DNA of 9,514 nucleotides from an uncultured Eubacteriales bacterium. Its GTDB lineage: Bacteria > Bacillota_A > Clostridia > Oscillospirales > Oscillospiraceae. Below, in pieces: positions 1 to 6,553 of this stretch; position 1 is the stretch's first letter; each line of letters starts with the position of its first letter. Position numbers and translations under genes: made by a program. The notes beneath the pieces were generated by a model. It searched no databases. It was not told where the DNA came from and saw nothing but the letters and a program-made list of their open reading frames with translations. Where the stretch lies: positions 1-9,514 of the forward strand of contig CASTQR010000050.1 in NCBI GenBank assembly GCA_949451265.1, given 5' to 3'.

Positions 1-394
1 ACACGCAGCCGGTGGCCCCCAGGTTGCCGCCGAACTTGTCGAAGTAGTGGCGCACCTCGGAGGCGGTGCGGTTGCGGTTGTCGGTGAGGGCCTCCACGAT
101 AACCGCCACGCCGCCGGGGCCGTAGCCCTCGTAGGTGATGGACTCGTAGTCATTGGCGTTGCCGGAGCCCACCGCCTTCTCGATGGTGCGCTTGATGTTG
201 TCGTTGGGCATATTGGCCGCCCGGGCCTTGGCGATGACGGTGGCCAGGCGGGAGTTGTTGGCCGGGTCGCCGGAGCCGCCGGTCTTGACGGCCACGATGA
301 TCTCACGGGCGATCTTGGTGAACGCCGCGGAGCGCTTGGCGTCCGCCGCGCCCTTGGTTTTCTGAATGTTATGCCACTTGGAATGTCCTGACAT
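1..394 (-). CDS. yebC: YebC/PmpR/TACO1-family protein, 3' part cut by the window edge
   Basis: This is the N-terminal part of a YebC-family protein. About 131 codons are visible, against roughly 240-250 for the family, and the C-terminus lies beyond position 1. The protein begins [11 protein letters not shown] and continues with [33 protein letters not shown] and [10 protein letters not shown], which are hallmark YebC segments. Family members were first described as DNA-binding regulators (PmpR) and more recently as ribosome-associated factors that help translation through difficult stretches such as polyproline; the mitochondrial relative is TACO1. The ATG is at 394-392 on the minus strand. 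It is preceded by an AAGAAGGGA ribosome binding site (about 407-415) and a good sigma-A-type promoter (455-483). The gene is divergent from the TetR gene and probably has nothing to do with the operon beyond. Family assignment is very secure; which of the proposed roles applies here cannot be told. Confidence 0.97.
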   Translation of the reverse strand, partial: MSGHSKWHNIQKTKGAADAKRSAAFTKIAREIIVAVKTGGSGDPANNSRLATVIAKARAANMPNDNIKRTIEKAVGSGNANDYESITYEGYGPGGVAVIVEALTDNRNRTASEVRHYFDKFGGNLGATGCV

Positions 395-454
395 GGTGGT
401 ATCGTTCCCTTCTTGTGAGGTGTAAGCCCCATGGGGGCAGAAAATTCATCCAAC

Positions 455-483
455 AATATAGCACACTTCCCGGCGGTTTTCAA
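455..483 (-). promoter_or_regulatory. Predicted sigma-A promoter for yebC
   Basis: Read on the minus strand, TTGAAA (483-478) and TATATT (460-455) are separated by exactly 17 bp, close to the TTGAca/TATAaT consensus. The start site would be near 448, giving a leader of about 55 nt that contains the AAGAAGGGA ribosome binding site. It diverges from the tetR promoter about 70 bp away. Confidence 0.7.
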
Positions 484-529
484 CCCCTGGAGCGAAATCT
501 AATCCTACGGGCAATTGCGCAAAAAGCTA

Positions 530-558
530 TTGCCTTCGGCGGCGGGATCGTATATAAT
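530..558 (+). promoter_or_regulatory. Predicted sigma-A promoter for the tetR gene
   Basis: TTGCCT (530-535) and a perfect TATAAT (553-558) are separated by 17 bp. The predicted start is near 565 and the leader about 43 nt long, ending in AGGAGGGG before the TTG start at 608. An inverted repeat, GGCAAT (510-515) and ATTGCC (529-534), touches the -35 box, and overlapping palindromes GCAATTGC and TTGCGCAA lie at 511-522. These could bind a regulator but do not resemble the paired palindromes downstream of tetR. Confidence 0.72.
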
Positions 559-607
559 GGTTTCGTTGGGAGACCGTTCGCCCCGCGTTTGAGAGGAGGG
601 GCCGTGC

Positions 608-1216
608 TTGGACGACACCAGAACAAGAATCCTCTCCGCCACGATGAAGGCCGTCCGGCAGTACGGCCTGGAGGGGGCCCGGGTGCAGAACATCAGCGAG
701 CTGGCCGGCATCTCGCCGGGGGCCATGTACCGCTATTTCAAGAGCAAGGACGAGCTGCTGGCGGAGTGCTTCACCTACGTGGACCGGCAGGCCGCCGCCA
801 TCTTTGAGGACGTGAAGTTCAATCCCCTCACCATGCTGACCGACCCCATGGGGGCGGTGAAAAGCCTGTGGCAGCCCTATTTCCGCTTCTGGCTGGCCCA
901 CCCGGACGAGACGGTGTTCTACCACCGCTTCCGGGACAGCGCCACCTTCCCCAAATTCTACCGGACCCAAAACCCCGGCTACTTCAACGCCTTTGGCAAT
1001 ATGGTGCGGGCCTTTATGAACACCTTCCCCAGCCTGCGCCGGATCAACCAGGACGTGCTGTGGCTCCACGTGCTGACCAGTACGGTGATGTACGCCAAGT
1101 ACGTGGTGGAGGGCCTGCTGCCCAACGACCAGGAGACGGAGGACACCGTGTTCCAGTTCCTCACCGTGGGGCTCAGCGGCTACCTGCGGCCGGAGAAGGC
1201 CAAACGGGACCGATAA
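608..1216 (+). CDS. TetR/AcrR-family transcriptional regulator
   Basis: This 202-residue protein has the usual TetR size. Residues 4-45 form the N-terminal DNA-binding domain: TRTRILSATMKAVRQYGLEG leads into the helix-turn-helix, where ISELAGISPGAMYRYFKSKDELL (residues 29-51) is the classic TetR recognition-helix signature. The C-terminal ligand/dimer domain (about 55-195) is unusually aromatic around residues 88-125, with WQPYFRFW, FYHRFRD and FPKFYRT, suggesting a hydrophobic pocket; no ligand can be named. The start is TTG at 608, because AGGAGGGG at 594-601 lies six bases upstream and the family's N-terminal helix begins right after it; the next in-frame ATG (647) would cut that helix. 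The gene ends at its own terminator and is followed by two matching palindromes and a six-gene operon in the same orientation, so it is most likely that operon's local repressor. That target is inference. Confidence 0.93.
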   Translation: MDDTRTRILSATMKAVRQYGLEGARVQNISELAGISPGAMYRYFKSKDELLAECFTYVDRQAAAIFEDVKFNPLTMLTDPMGAVKSLWQPYFRFWLAHPDETVFYHRFRDSATFPKFYRTQNPGYFNAFGNMVRAFMNTFPSLRRINQDVLWLHVLTSTVMYAKYVVEGLLPNDQETEDTVFQFLTVGLSGYLRPEKAKRDR

Positions 1217-1245
1217 AACGCGCCGCCCCGGGGCGGTTCGTTTTT
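1215..1245 (+). terminator. Rho-independent terminator after tetR
   Basis: It starts at the tetR stop codon. A perfect GC palindrome CCGCCCCGGGGCGG (1223-1236) is flanked by AAAACG (1215-1220) and CGTTTT (1239-1244), which extend the stem and supply the U tract. It should insulate the operon promoter downstream from tetR read-through. Confidence 0.85.
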
Positions 1246-1258
1246 GGCCCACATTGCG

Positions 1259-1272
1259 AATAAACGTTTATT
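1259..1272. promoter_or_regulatory. Palindromic operator O1, probable TetR-family binding site
   Basis: AATAAACGTTTATT is a perfect 14-bp palindrome and stands out as AT-rich in a GC-rich region. It is one of two near-identical copies; the other is at 1321-1334, with centres 62 bp apart, close to six helical turns. It lies 33 bp upstream of the -35 box of the operon promoter, suggesting cooperative or looping repression. That the adjacent TetR protein binds it is inferred from position and symmetry. Confidence 0.72.
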
Positions 1273-1305
1273 TTGTCCGCCTGTTTTCCTGTCAGGCGCT
1301 CTACT

Positions 1306-1334
1306 TTGACCCAGGAAGTAAATAAACGTTTACT
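1306..1334 (+). promoter_or_regulatory. Predicted promoter of the six-gene operon
   Basis: TTGACC (1306-1311, five of six consensus bases) is followed after a 17-bp spacer by TTTACT (1329-1334, four of six). The start site would be near 1341, giving a leader of under 30 nt that carries AAGGAGG (1355-1361) before the ATG at 1369. The -10 box is embedded in the second palindrome, so a protein bound there would block RNA polymerase. Confidence 0.62.
1321..1334. promoter_or_regulatory. Palindromic operator O2 overlapping the operon -10 box
   Basis: AATAAACGTTTACT matches the upstream palindrome at 13 of 14 positions and keeps the perfect core TAAACGTTTA (1323-1332). It covers the end of the spacer and the whole -10 hexamer of the predicted operon promoter, the classic geometry for repression by a TetR-type dimer. 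Confidence 0.75.
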
Positions 1335-1368
1335 ACCGACAGGACAAAACCATCAAGGAGGCATACCC

Positions 1369-1896
1369 ATGAAGCTGAAGATGAAAGCCAAGATTGCCAG
1401 CATCCACAATAAGATCGAGATCACCGGCGAGGACGGGAACGCCCTCTACCACATCCGCAGCAAGGCGCTCTCCCTCCACGACGTGACCCACCTCACCGAC
1501 GGGGAGGGTCAGGAGATCGCGGTCATCACCCGGCGGCCCGTCTCCCTCCACGACACCCACATCATCGAACTGGCGGACGGCACCGAGATCGAGCTGCGCT
1601 CCGAACTGCTCCACCTGACGAAGGATGTGCTGGACATTGAGGCCCTGGGCTGGCAGCTCACCGGGGACCTGGTTCAGCACAACTACCAGCTCACCGACGA
1701 CCGGGGCCAGCTCCTGGCCCAGACCCACCGGAAATGGCTCTCCCTCCACAACACCTGCGAGGTGGACATTGTGGACGAGGAGCGCATGGATCTCATCGTG
1801 GCGGTGCTGGTGGCGCTGGACAAGATCGTGGGCGACCGGGAGCGCACCATGGCAGCCTCCGACCACGATTTTGACCGGGACGGCGGCCAGGGCTGA
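1369..1896 (+). CDS. LURP-one-related/YxjI-like protein (tubby C-terminal-like fold)
   Basis: This 175-residue protein is the usual length for the LURP-one-related family (bacterial YxjI type), which folds like the tubby C-terminal domain and phospholipid scramblases: a 12-strand beta barrel around one hydrophobic helix. Visible hallmarks are the N-terminal MKLKMKAKIASIHNKIEITGE, the line ALYHIRSKALSLHD, the segment IEALGWQLTGDLVQHNYQLTD (residues 90-110), KWLSLHNTCEVDI (122-134), and the buried C-terminal helix LIVAVLVALDKIV (142-154). The strand motif SLHD/SLHN recurs three times (35-38, 59-62, 125-128), reflecting the repeated hairpins of the fold. There is no signal peptide, so it should be cytoplasmic or at the inner membrane face. 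ATG at 1369 is chosen because AAGGAGG sits seven bases upstream. It is the first gene of the operon. Bacterial members have no firmly established function; membrane or lipid association is a family-based guess. Confidence 0.85.
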   Translation: MKLKMKAKIASIHNKIEITGEDGNALYHIRSKALSLHDVTHLTDGEGQEIAVITRRPVSLHDTHIIELADGTEIELRSELLHLTKDVLDIEALGWQLTGDLVQHNYQLTDDRGQLLAQTHRKWLSLHNTCEVDIVDEERMDLIVAVLVALDKIVGDRERTMAASDHDFDRDGGQG

Positions 1897-1936
1897 CCGC
1901 CCCCGACATCCTTCCGAAACAGGAGATGAATGACCC

Positions 1937-2833
1937 ATGTCACGTTCCCGACCCGGCGCCCGGCTGGCCCCCCGCCCCGGCAGCCGGCTCCGCAGGCGGC
2001 GGCCCGACCCGCTGATCCGCATCATCATCGCGCTGCTGTGCGTCAGTCTGGCCCTTGTCCTCCTGGCCGTAGGGGCTGTTCTCTGGCGTTCCGCCCAGGC
2101 GGACGGCCCCGCCGCCCCCGCGGCGGAGACGGAGCGGCCCGCCCCTCCCACCCCCACACCCCAGCCCACCCTCCGGCCCGCCGCCGTCACCGGGGCCCCT
2201 GTCTCCCAAATCCCGGAGACGGCCCTGCCGGAGCCGTCTATCGACCCGGACGCGTGGTTCGCCGACGCCGTGTTCATTGGGGACTCCCGGACGGACGGCC
2301 TGCGGCTGTTCAGCGGCATCACCACGGAGGCCGCGTTTCTGGCCCACACCGGCCTGTCCATCTACAGCGTGGATCAGGGCAAGGCCACCATCCGGCAGGG
2401 GGAGCGCCGGGTGTCCGTGCTGGACGCCCTGGCCCAGGGGACGTACGGGAAGGTGTACCTGTCGGCGGGGGTGAACGAGCTGGGCTACTTCAACCCCGCC
2501 GGGTTCGCCGCCACCTATGGCCGGGTCATCGACGCGGTGCGGGAGCGCCAGCCTAACGCCCGGATCTATATCCAACGGATCATCCCGGTGAACGGCGCCC
2601 GGTGCCGGGACAGCGGCACCCCCTACTACATCACCAACGAAGGGGTGGACAGCTACAACGCCGCGCTGGAGGGGCTGTGCGCGGACAAGGACGTGACCCT
2701 GCTGGGCGTTCCGCCGGAGCTGCTGGACGACACCGGGGAGCTGGCCCTGGCGCTGACCACCGACGGCGTGCACTTCCAGGTGGAGGGCTACAAAATCTGG
2801 CTGGACTACCTGCTGGCCCACACGGAGGGCTGA
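1937..2833 (+). CDS. Membrane-anchored SGNH/GDSL-type hydrolase
   Basis: This is a 298-residue protein with a basic N-terminus (RRRRP at 19-23), one membrane segment (about 27-50) and a Pro/Ala/Thr-rich linker (about 57-100), so the catalytic domain is predicted outside the membrane as a type II anchored protein. The domain runs from about 105 to 296. The block I motif FIGDSRTDG places the nucleophile at Ser117. LSAGVNELG supplies the block III Asn180, written GVNE instead of the more usual GxND. TTDGVHFQVEGY supplies the Asp276/His279 pair of block V. SGNH enzymes hydrolyse ester bonds, often acyl or acetyl groups on lipids, glycans or peptidoglycan; the substrate here is unknown. It follows the LURP-like gene by 40 nt. 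AGGAG at 1921-1925 precedes the ATG by 11 nt; an ATG at 1930 lies in another frame and is not used. Confidence 0.86.
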   Translation: MSRSRPGARLAPRPGSRLRRRRPDPLIRIIIALLCVSLALVLLAVGAVLWRSAQADGPAAPAAETERPAPPTPTPQPTLRPAAVTGAPVSQIPETALPEPSIDPDAWFADAVFIGDSRTDGLRLFSGITTEAAFLAHTGLSIYSVDQGKATIRQGERRVSVLDALAQGTYGKVYLSAGVNELGYFNPAGFAATYGRVIDAVRERQPNARIYIQRIIPVNGARCRDSGTPYYITNEGVDSYNAALEGLCADKDVTLLGVPPELLDDTGELALALTTDGVHFQVEGYKIWLDYLLAHTEG

Positions 2834-2857
2834 CAAAATTGGGATGGGAGAGATGAT

Positions 2858-3400
2858 ATGGGGCGGATCGCGGCTAATAAACGGGAACTGTACATTCTGC
2901 TGTTGATCTTCGTGGCGGGCGGGGTGTTCGGCTTCCTCTACGAGGAGCTGTTCTACCTCATCGACCTGGGGCATCTGATCAAGCGGGGCAGCACCTTCGG
3001 CCCCTGGATCCAGATCTACGGCTTCGGGGCGGTGTTTATCGCCGTCACCACCAAGCGCCTCCGGGACAGGCCCTGGCTGGTGTTTCTGGTGAGCGGGTTG
3101 GTGTGCGGGGCGCTGGAATACGTCACCGGGCTGGTGTTCGACCGCTGCTTCCACATCCGCTCCTGGGACTACAACGTGGAGATCTGGAACTGGGGGAACC
3201 TCGGCGGCTACGTGTGCGCCCGGTCGGTGCTGTTCTTCGCCCTGTCCGGGCTGTTCCTCCAGTACGTCCTGCGGCCCCTGCTGGAGCGGTACGCCGGCCG
3301 GGTGAGGCCCCGGACGCTGGCTCTCGCCGCCGTGATCCCGGCGGCGGTGTGCGTGCTGGACATGATTTCCAGCACCATCTGCGACACCTTTTTCCGGTGA
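2858..3400 (+). CDS. CmpB-like multi-pass membrane protein (PF06541, putative ABC-transporter type IV family)
   Basis: This 180-residue integral membrane protein has the marks of the PF06541 family. GFLYEELFYLI (residues 25-35) ends the first membrane helix, GSTFGPWIQIYGFGA (44-58) starts the next, LVCGALEYVTG lies at 81-91, and a WDY motif is at 103-105. Hydrophobic segments at about 11-34, 50-64, 72-94, 119-138 and 153-173 suggest five membrane spans. The family is named for a putative link to ABC transport, but that function is weakly supported and no ATPase is encoded nearby. The ATG at 2858 is preceded by GGGAG with a 7-nt spacer, and the gene lies 24 nt after the SGNH gene. A longer and divergent family member is the last gene of the same operon. 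Confidence 0.83.
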   Translation: MGRIAANKRELYILLLIFVAGGVFGFLYEELFYLIDLGHLIKRGSTFGPWIQIYGFGAVFIAVTTKRLRDRPWLVFLVSGLVCGALEYVTGLVFDRCFHIRSWDYNVEIWNWGNLGGYVCARSVLFFALSGLFLQYVLRPLLERYAGRVRPRTLALAAVIPAAVCVLDMISSTICDTFFR

Positions 3401-3416
3401 GAATGGAGGGACGAAA

Positions 3417-3923
3417 ATGTTGTTTGTCTTGGATTTTCTGCGGGAGGCCGGCGATGTGCTGCTGGCCGCCGAGTTCGCGGTGGTGGCGGTGAGCGCCGCC
3501 CTGGGCGCGCTGGCCATGTTCTTTGTGATGTGCTTTGTATTGGAGGTGGTGGCCTGCTGGCGGATCTTCCGGAAGGCGGGGCAAGGGGGCTGGAAAAGCC
3601 TGATCCCGGTGTACAGCAATTTTGTCCGTTACAAAATCTCCTGGCGGCCCCTGTGGTTCTGGGTGGGTGCGCTGCTGCTGGCGGCCTCCATCGGGCTGAG
3701 TTATTGTTCCGGGCAGAGCCTGATCCTGGACGCTGCCGCCCTGATTGTGTGGGCGGCCTCCTGCCTCATCCACCTGGCGGGGTGTTGGAACCTGTCCCGG
3801 GCCTTCGGGCAGGGGGCGCTGTTCGCCCTGGGGCTGGCGCTGTTCTCCCCGCTGTTCACCCTGATCCTGGGGCTGGGCGGCGCAGAGTACCGGGGGCCCC
3901 AGGGACGGGGGGTGGGCCCGTGA
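3417..3923 (+). CDS. DUF5684-family membrane protein
   Basis: This 168-residue membrane protein has hydrophobic spans at about 15-47, 79-97, 104-123 and 134-154. The signature of the DUF5684 family is present: CWRIFRKAGQGGWKSLIPVYSNF (47-69), then WRPLWFW (76-82), and near the C-terminus SRAFGQGALFALGLALFSPLF followed by GGAEYRG (154-160). In related proteins the same order of aromatic loop, AFGKG-like loop and terminal EY motif occurs, sometimes fused to or beside signal peptidase I genes. The biochemical role is unknown. ATG at 3417 has GGAGGG six bases upstream. The stop codon overlaps the GTG start of the next gene (GTGA), so the two are probably translationally coupled, hinting that the proteins act together. 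Confidence 0.8.
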   Translation: MLFVLDFLREAGDVLLAAEFAVVAVSAALGALAMFFVMCFVLEVVACWRIFRKAGQGGWKSLIPVYSNFVRYKISWRPLWFWVGALLLAASIGLSYCSGQSLILDAAALIVWAASCLIHLAGCWNLSRAFGQGALFALGLALFSPLFTLILGLGGAEYRGPQGRGVGP

Positions 3924-5815
3924 GACGCCGCGTGTTCCCCCGGCTGGGGGCGTTCCTGCTGGCCGGGGCCCTGCTGCTGGGGCTGGTTCCCACGGCCCAT
4001 GCCGCCGGACCTGACACCATCTGGCTCACCGGGAAATTCGACTCCCCCGCCTACCCGGACCGGGAGCTGTCCTGCCAGTTCCCCTACCGGGACGAGTATT
4101 TCACCAGTTCCGCCACCAGCTACCAGCACCCCCTGGCCCAGTGCACCCTGGGGCTGGCGGTGTCCGCCTTCCGGGCCGCCGACCTGAGGCTGGACCGGAA
4201 GGACGAGTATATCCGGGACTACCTCACCCAGGCGGGCTTCGGGAACATGGTGAGCGATCAGTTCGACCAGGAGCCCTCCGCCGACACCATCGCCACCCTC
4301 ATCGCCTCCAAGACCCTCCGGGACAGCGAGGGGGAGTTCCTGCTGGTGGCGGCGGCGGTGAGCGGCGGCGGCTATGAGGACGAGTGGCTCAGCAATTTCT
4401 CCTTCGGGAACGATACGGTGCACAAGGGCTTTTTCAGCGCCGCCTACACCGTGTTCCAGCGGGTGTTCGACTACGTGGATGGCCACGCCGGGGGCGGGCG
4501 GTTCAAGCTCTGGATGGGGGGCTACAGCCGGGCGGCGGCGGTGAGCAATATGACCGCCGTCCTGGCCCTGGCGGCGGAGCAGGTGGACAAGGATGACCTA
4601 TACGTCTACACCTTCGCCACCCCCAACAACATCCGGTTGGAGAGCGGCGATTTTGATCTGGACGGGGACTACGGCAGCGTTTATAATGTGGTGGGGATGT
4701 TCGACCCCGTCCCCTCCATCCCCTTCCAGGAGTGGGGATACGGCAAGCTGGGCACCACCCTGCGCCTCCCCGCCCAGGAGACCACGCCGGACTACGCCGC
4801 CCGGCGGGAGCCGGTGGCGGAGATCTACCGGGCCGTCACCGGCACGCCCTATACCAACAACCCGGAGGCCAACTGGTTCCTTCAGAAGCTGTACCAGCTC
4901 ATCTACGATATGTCCCGCACCGCCGGGAGCTACCAGGAGGCCCTGGAGGGGGTGATCCAGGAGGCGTGGGTGAACCGCTCCAGCGCGTTCCAGCTTCTGC
5001 GGGCCCTGTGCGGGGCGCTGAGCCAAAACAGGGAGACGGACGCCATGCTGCTGGGGGAGGCCCCCAAGGCGGACACCCTCCTGTCCGTGTTCCTCTACGA
5101 TCTGGTCCTGGAGGAGCTGGGCCTGCGGCCCAGCAGCTGGAACGAGTTGAGCCTGATGATACAGCTGTTCTACGAACACTGTCCGGAGGTCTACATCGCC
5201 TGGATGCTGTCCCAGGACAACCCGGCGAACCTGTTTGTCACCGACACCGACTACCGCCGGATCTTCCTGGACAGCCGGGTGGACTACGTGCTGCTGGACG
5301 GCGACCGCCAGCCGGTGGAGGCGGTGTGCGCCGCCAGCCTGGGCCGGACGGTGATGATCACCGTCCCCGCCTGCCGTACCTACACCCTGGCCCTGTCCGC
5401 CGGGAAGGATGGGGAGCGGGTGAAGGTGGTGGAGTACGGGGCGGGCTCCCTCCACTACGCCTACCAGCTCTACGAGCTGGACAGCGGCGGGACGTATGAG
5501 CTCACCCTGCCCATGGAGTTCTGGGAGAGCTGGGACGACGGGGGGCTGGTGCGGGTGCCCGACCGGGAGCTGGTCGCGCCGTCCGTCCAGGCCCTGGAGC
5601 GATCCCGGGTCCACCCCAGCGCCGTCTTTGAAATTGAGGACAGCGGCTTCGCCGCCTCCTACGCCCTGAACATCGCCCTGGGCGCGGCGGTGGCGCTGCT
5701 GCTGGCCCTGGCGGTTCTGCTGATTATCGTCCTCCGGCTCCTGCTGCGGGCCGGGAGGAGGAAGCCCCCCGCCCCGGCGGGAGAACATGAGAACGGAGGT
5801 AATTCCCATGCGTGA
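3920..5815 (+). CDS. Secreted, C-terminally anchored lipase-like alpha/beta hydrolase
   Basis: This 631-residue protein starts at GTG 3920, four bases overlapping the previous stop. That start gives a complete signal peptide: RRR, a hydrophobic core, and AHA-A at residues 26-29 as the likely cleavage site; longer upstream extensions would lie inside DUF5684. The hydrolase domain resembles the lipase class 3-like proteins of Firmicutes: LLVAAAVSGGGYEDEW (141-156), then the nucleophile elbow WMGGYSRAAAVSN with Ser203 in GYSRA, VYTFATPNN (229-237), a catalytic Asp candidate at 262 in GMFDPVPSIP, and a His candidate at 420 in YEHCPEVYIAWM. A beta-rich extracellular region follows (about 435-570). 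One membrane helix (about 583-608) ends with the basic stop-transfer RAGRRK, leaving a short cytoplasmic tail. Predicted topology is an extracellular enzyme tethered to the membrane. The substrate is unknown; lipids or acylated envelope polymers are plausible. Confidence 0.82.
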   Translation: MRRRVFPRLGAFLLAGALLLGLVPTAHAAGPDTIWLTGKFDSPAYPDRELSCQFPYRDEYFTSSATSYQHPLAQCTLGLAVSAFRAADLRLDRKDEYIRDYLTQAGFGNMVSDQFDQEPSADTIATLIASKTLRDSEGEFLLVAAAVSGGGYEDEWLSNFSFGNDTVHKGFFSAAYTVFQRVFDYVDGHAGGGRFKLWMGGYSRAAAVSNMTAVLALAAEQVDKDDLYVYTFATPNNIRLESGDFDLDGDYGSVYNVVGMFDPVPSIPFQEWGYGKLGTTLRLPAQETTPDYAARREPVAEIYRAVTGTPYTNNPEANWFLQKLYQLIYDMSRTAGSYQEALEGVIQEAWVNRSSAFQLLRALCGALSQNRETDAMLLGEAPKADTLLSVFLYDLVLEELGLRPSSWNELSLMIQLFYEHCPEVYIAWMLSQDNPANLFVTDTDYRRIFLDSRVDYVLLDGDRQPVEAVCAASLGRTVMITVPACRTYTLALSAGKDGERVKVVEYGAGSLHYAYQLYELDSGGTYELTLPMEFWESWDDGGLVRVPDRELVAPSVQALERSRVHPSAVFEIEDSGFAASYALNIALGAAVALLLALAVLLIIVLRLLLRAGRRKPPAPAGEHENGGNSHA

Positions 5816-6533
5816 CAACCACGCGGAAGAACGGGCCGAGGCCCCCCAGCCCACGCCCCCGCAGTCCCCCGCCCCGGAACAGAAGGTATTCGCCCAGGGG
5901 TACTGCTTTGTGAAGATCTTCGTGTTCTTCGTGCTGGGCTGCGTCATCGGCACCTATTACGAGGAGATTCTTTGGTTCATCCGCTTCCACGAGCGGGTGA
6001 ACCGGCAGGGGATCTTTTACGGCCCCTTCAGCCCCATCTACGGGCTGGGCATCTGCATCTTCGTGATCTTCCTGGGCCGGAACGCGGCGCAGCGTTCCTG
6101 GCTGAAAACCTGGGCCTGGTCGGCCCTCATCGGCGGGTGCACCGAGTACGCCACCAGCTTGATCGCGGAGAAGGTGTTCGGCTCCACCATCTGGGACTAC
6201 TCCAATATCCCGCTGAACATCAACGGGCGTACTACCCTGCCCTTCATGGTGTTCTGGGGGCTGGGGGGCATGGTGCTGATGAAGCTGGTATACCCCTTCA
6301 TCTCCAAGTGGATCGAGAAGATCCCCTATAAAATCGGGCAGGCGGTGTTCTACATCGCCCTGGTGCTGATGGTCATCGACCTGGTGCTGTCCTACGGGGC
6401 CATGGGGCGGCGGGCCATGCGGGATCAGGGCATACCGCCCCAGACCTTCATCGGGGAGTTCTTCGACCGGGTGTACCCCGACGAGTACATCGACGAGAAG
6501 ATCCCCGCCATGGTATTCAACCAGAGGGAATAG
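5808..6533 (+). CDS. Second CmpB-like multi-pass membrane protein (PF06541)
   Basis: This 241-residue membrane protein is from the same family as the third operon gene, but longer and clearly diverged. A Pro-rich cytoplasmic-type N-terminus (1-28) precedes the first helix (about 32-57), which ends in GTYYEEILWFI. GIFYGPFSPIYGLG (68-81), GGCTEYATSLI (109-119) and WDYSNIPLNINGRTTLPF (129-146) match the conserved PF06541 blocks, including the WDYS and LNINGR elements. Helices follow at about 147-165 and 178-197. A hydrophilic C-terminal tail of about 44 residues, YPDEYIDEK among them, is absent from the shorter paralogue. ATG 5808 is preferred over ATG 5787 because GGAGGT lies eight bases upstream. 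It overlaps the lipase-like gene by 8 nt, so translational coupling is likely. This is the last gene of the operon. Confidence 0.84.
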   Translation: MRDNHAEERAEAPQPTPPQSPAPEQKVFAQGYCFVKIFVFFVLGCVIGTYYEEILWFIRFHERVNRQGIFYGPFSPIYGLGICIFVIFLGRNAAQRSWLKTWAWSALIGGCTEYATSLIAEKVFGSTIWDYSNIPLNINGRTTLPFMVFWGLGGMVLMKLVYPFISKWIEKIPYKIGQAVFYIALVLMVIDLVLSYGAMGRRAMRDQGIPPQTFIGEFFDRVYPDEYIDEKIPAMVFNQRE

Positions 6534-6553
6534 AGGGTTCCCGTAAACAGATC

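Noticed and set aside
1271..1349. TTTTGTCC (1271-1278) and GGACAAAA (1342-1349) as a leader RNA structure
   Set aside because: The left arm lies upstream of the predicted start site, so it would not be in the operon transcript; the 8-bp match is probably chance.
1273..1368. Upstream extension of the LURP-one-like gene
   Set aside because: This stretch contains the operator and promoter, the encoded residues do not fit the family, and ATG 1369 has a strong AAGGAGG.
1940..3619. Long minus-strand open frame of 559 codons
   Set aside because: It lies antisense to three well-supported plus-strand genes, its translation is low-complexity Pro/Gly/His/Arg-rich, and it matches no family. High GC makes such antisense frames common; the same applies to those at 4598-5953 and 3701-4486.
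3530..3919. Upstream extension of the lipase-like gene from ATG 3530
   Set aside because: It overlaps the DUF5684 gene in another frame and would bury the signal peptide; GTG 3920 gives a clean export signal and a coupling overlap.
5787..5807. Alternative ATG 5787 for the last operon gene
   Set aside because: It lacks a ribosome binding site at proper distance, whereas ATG 5808 has GGAGGT eight bases before it; the extra residues would also be partly encoded by that binding site.
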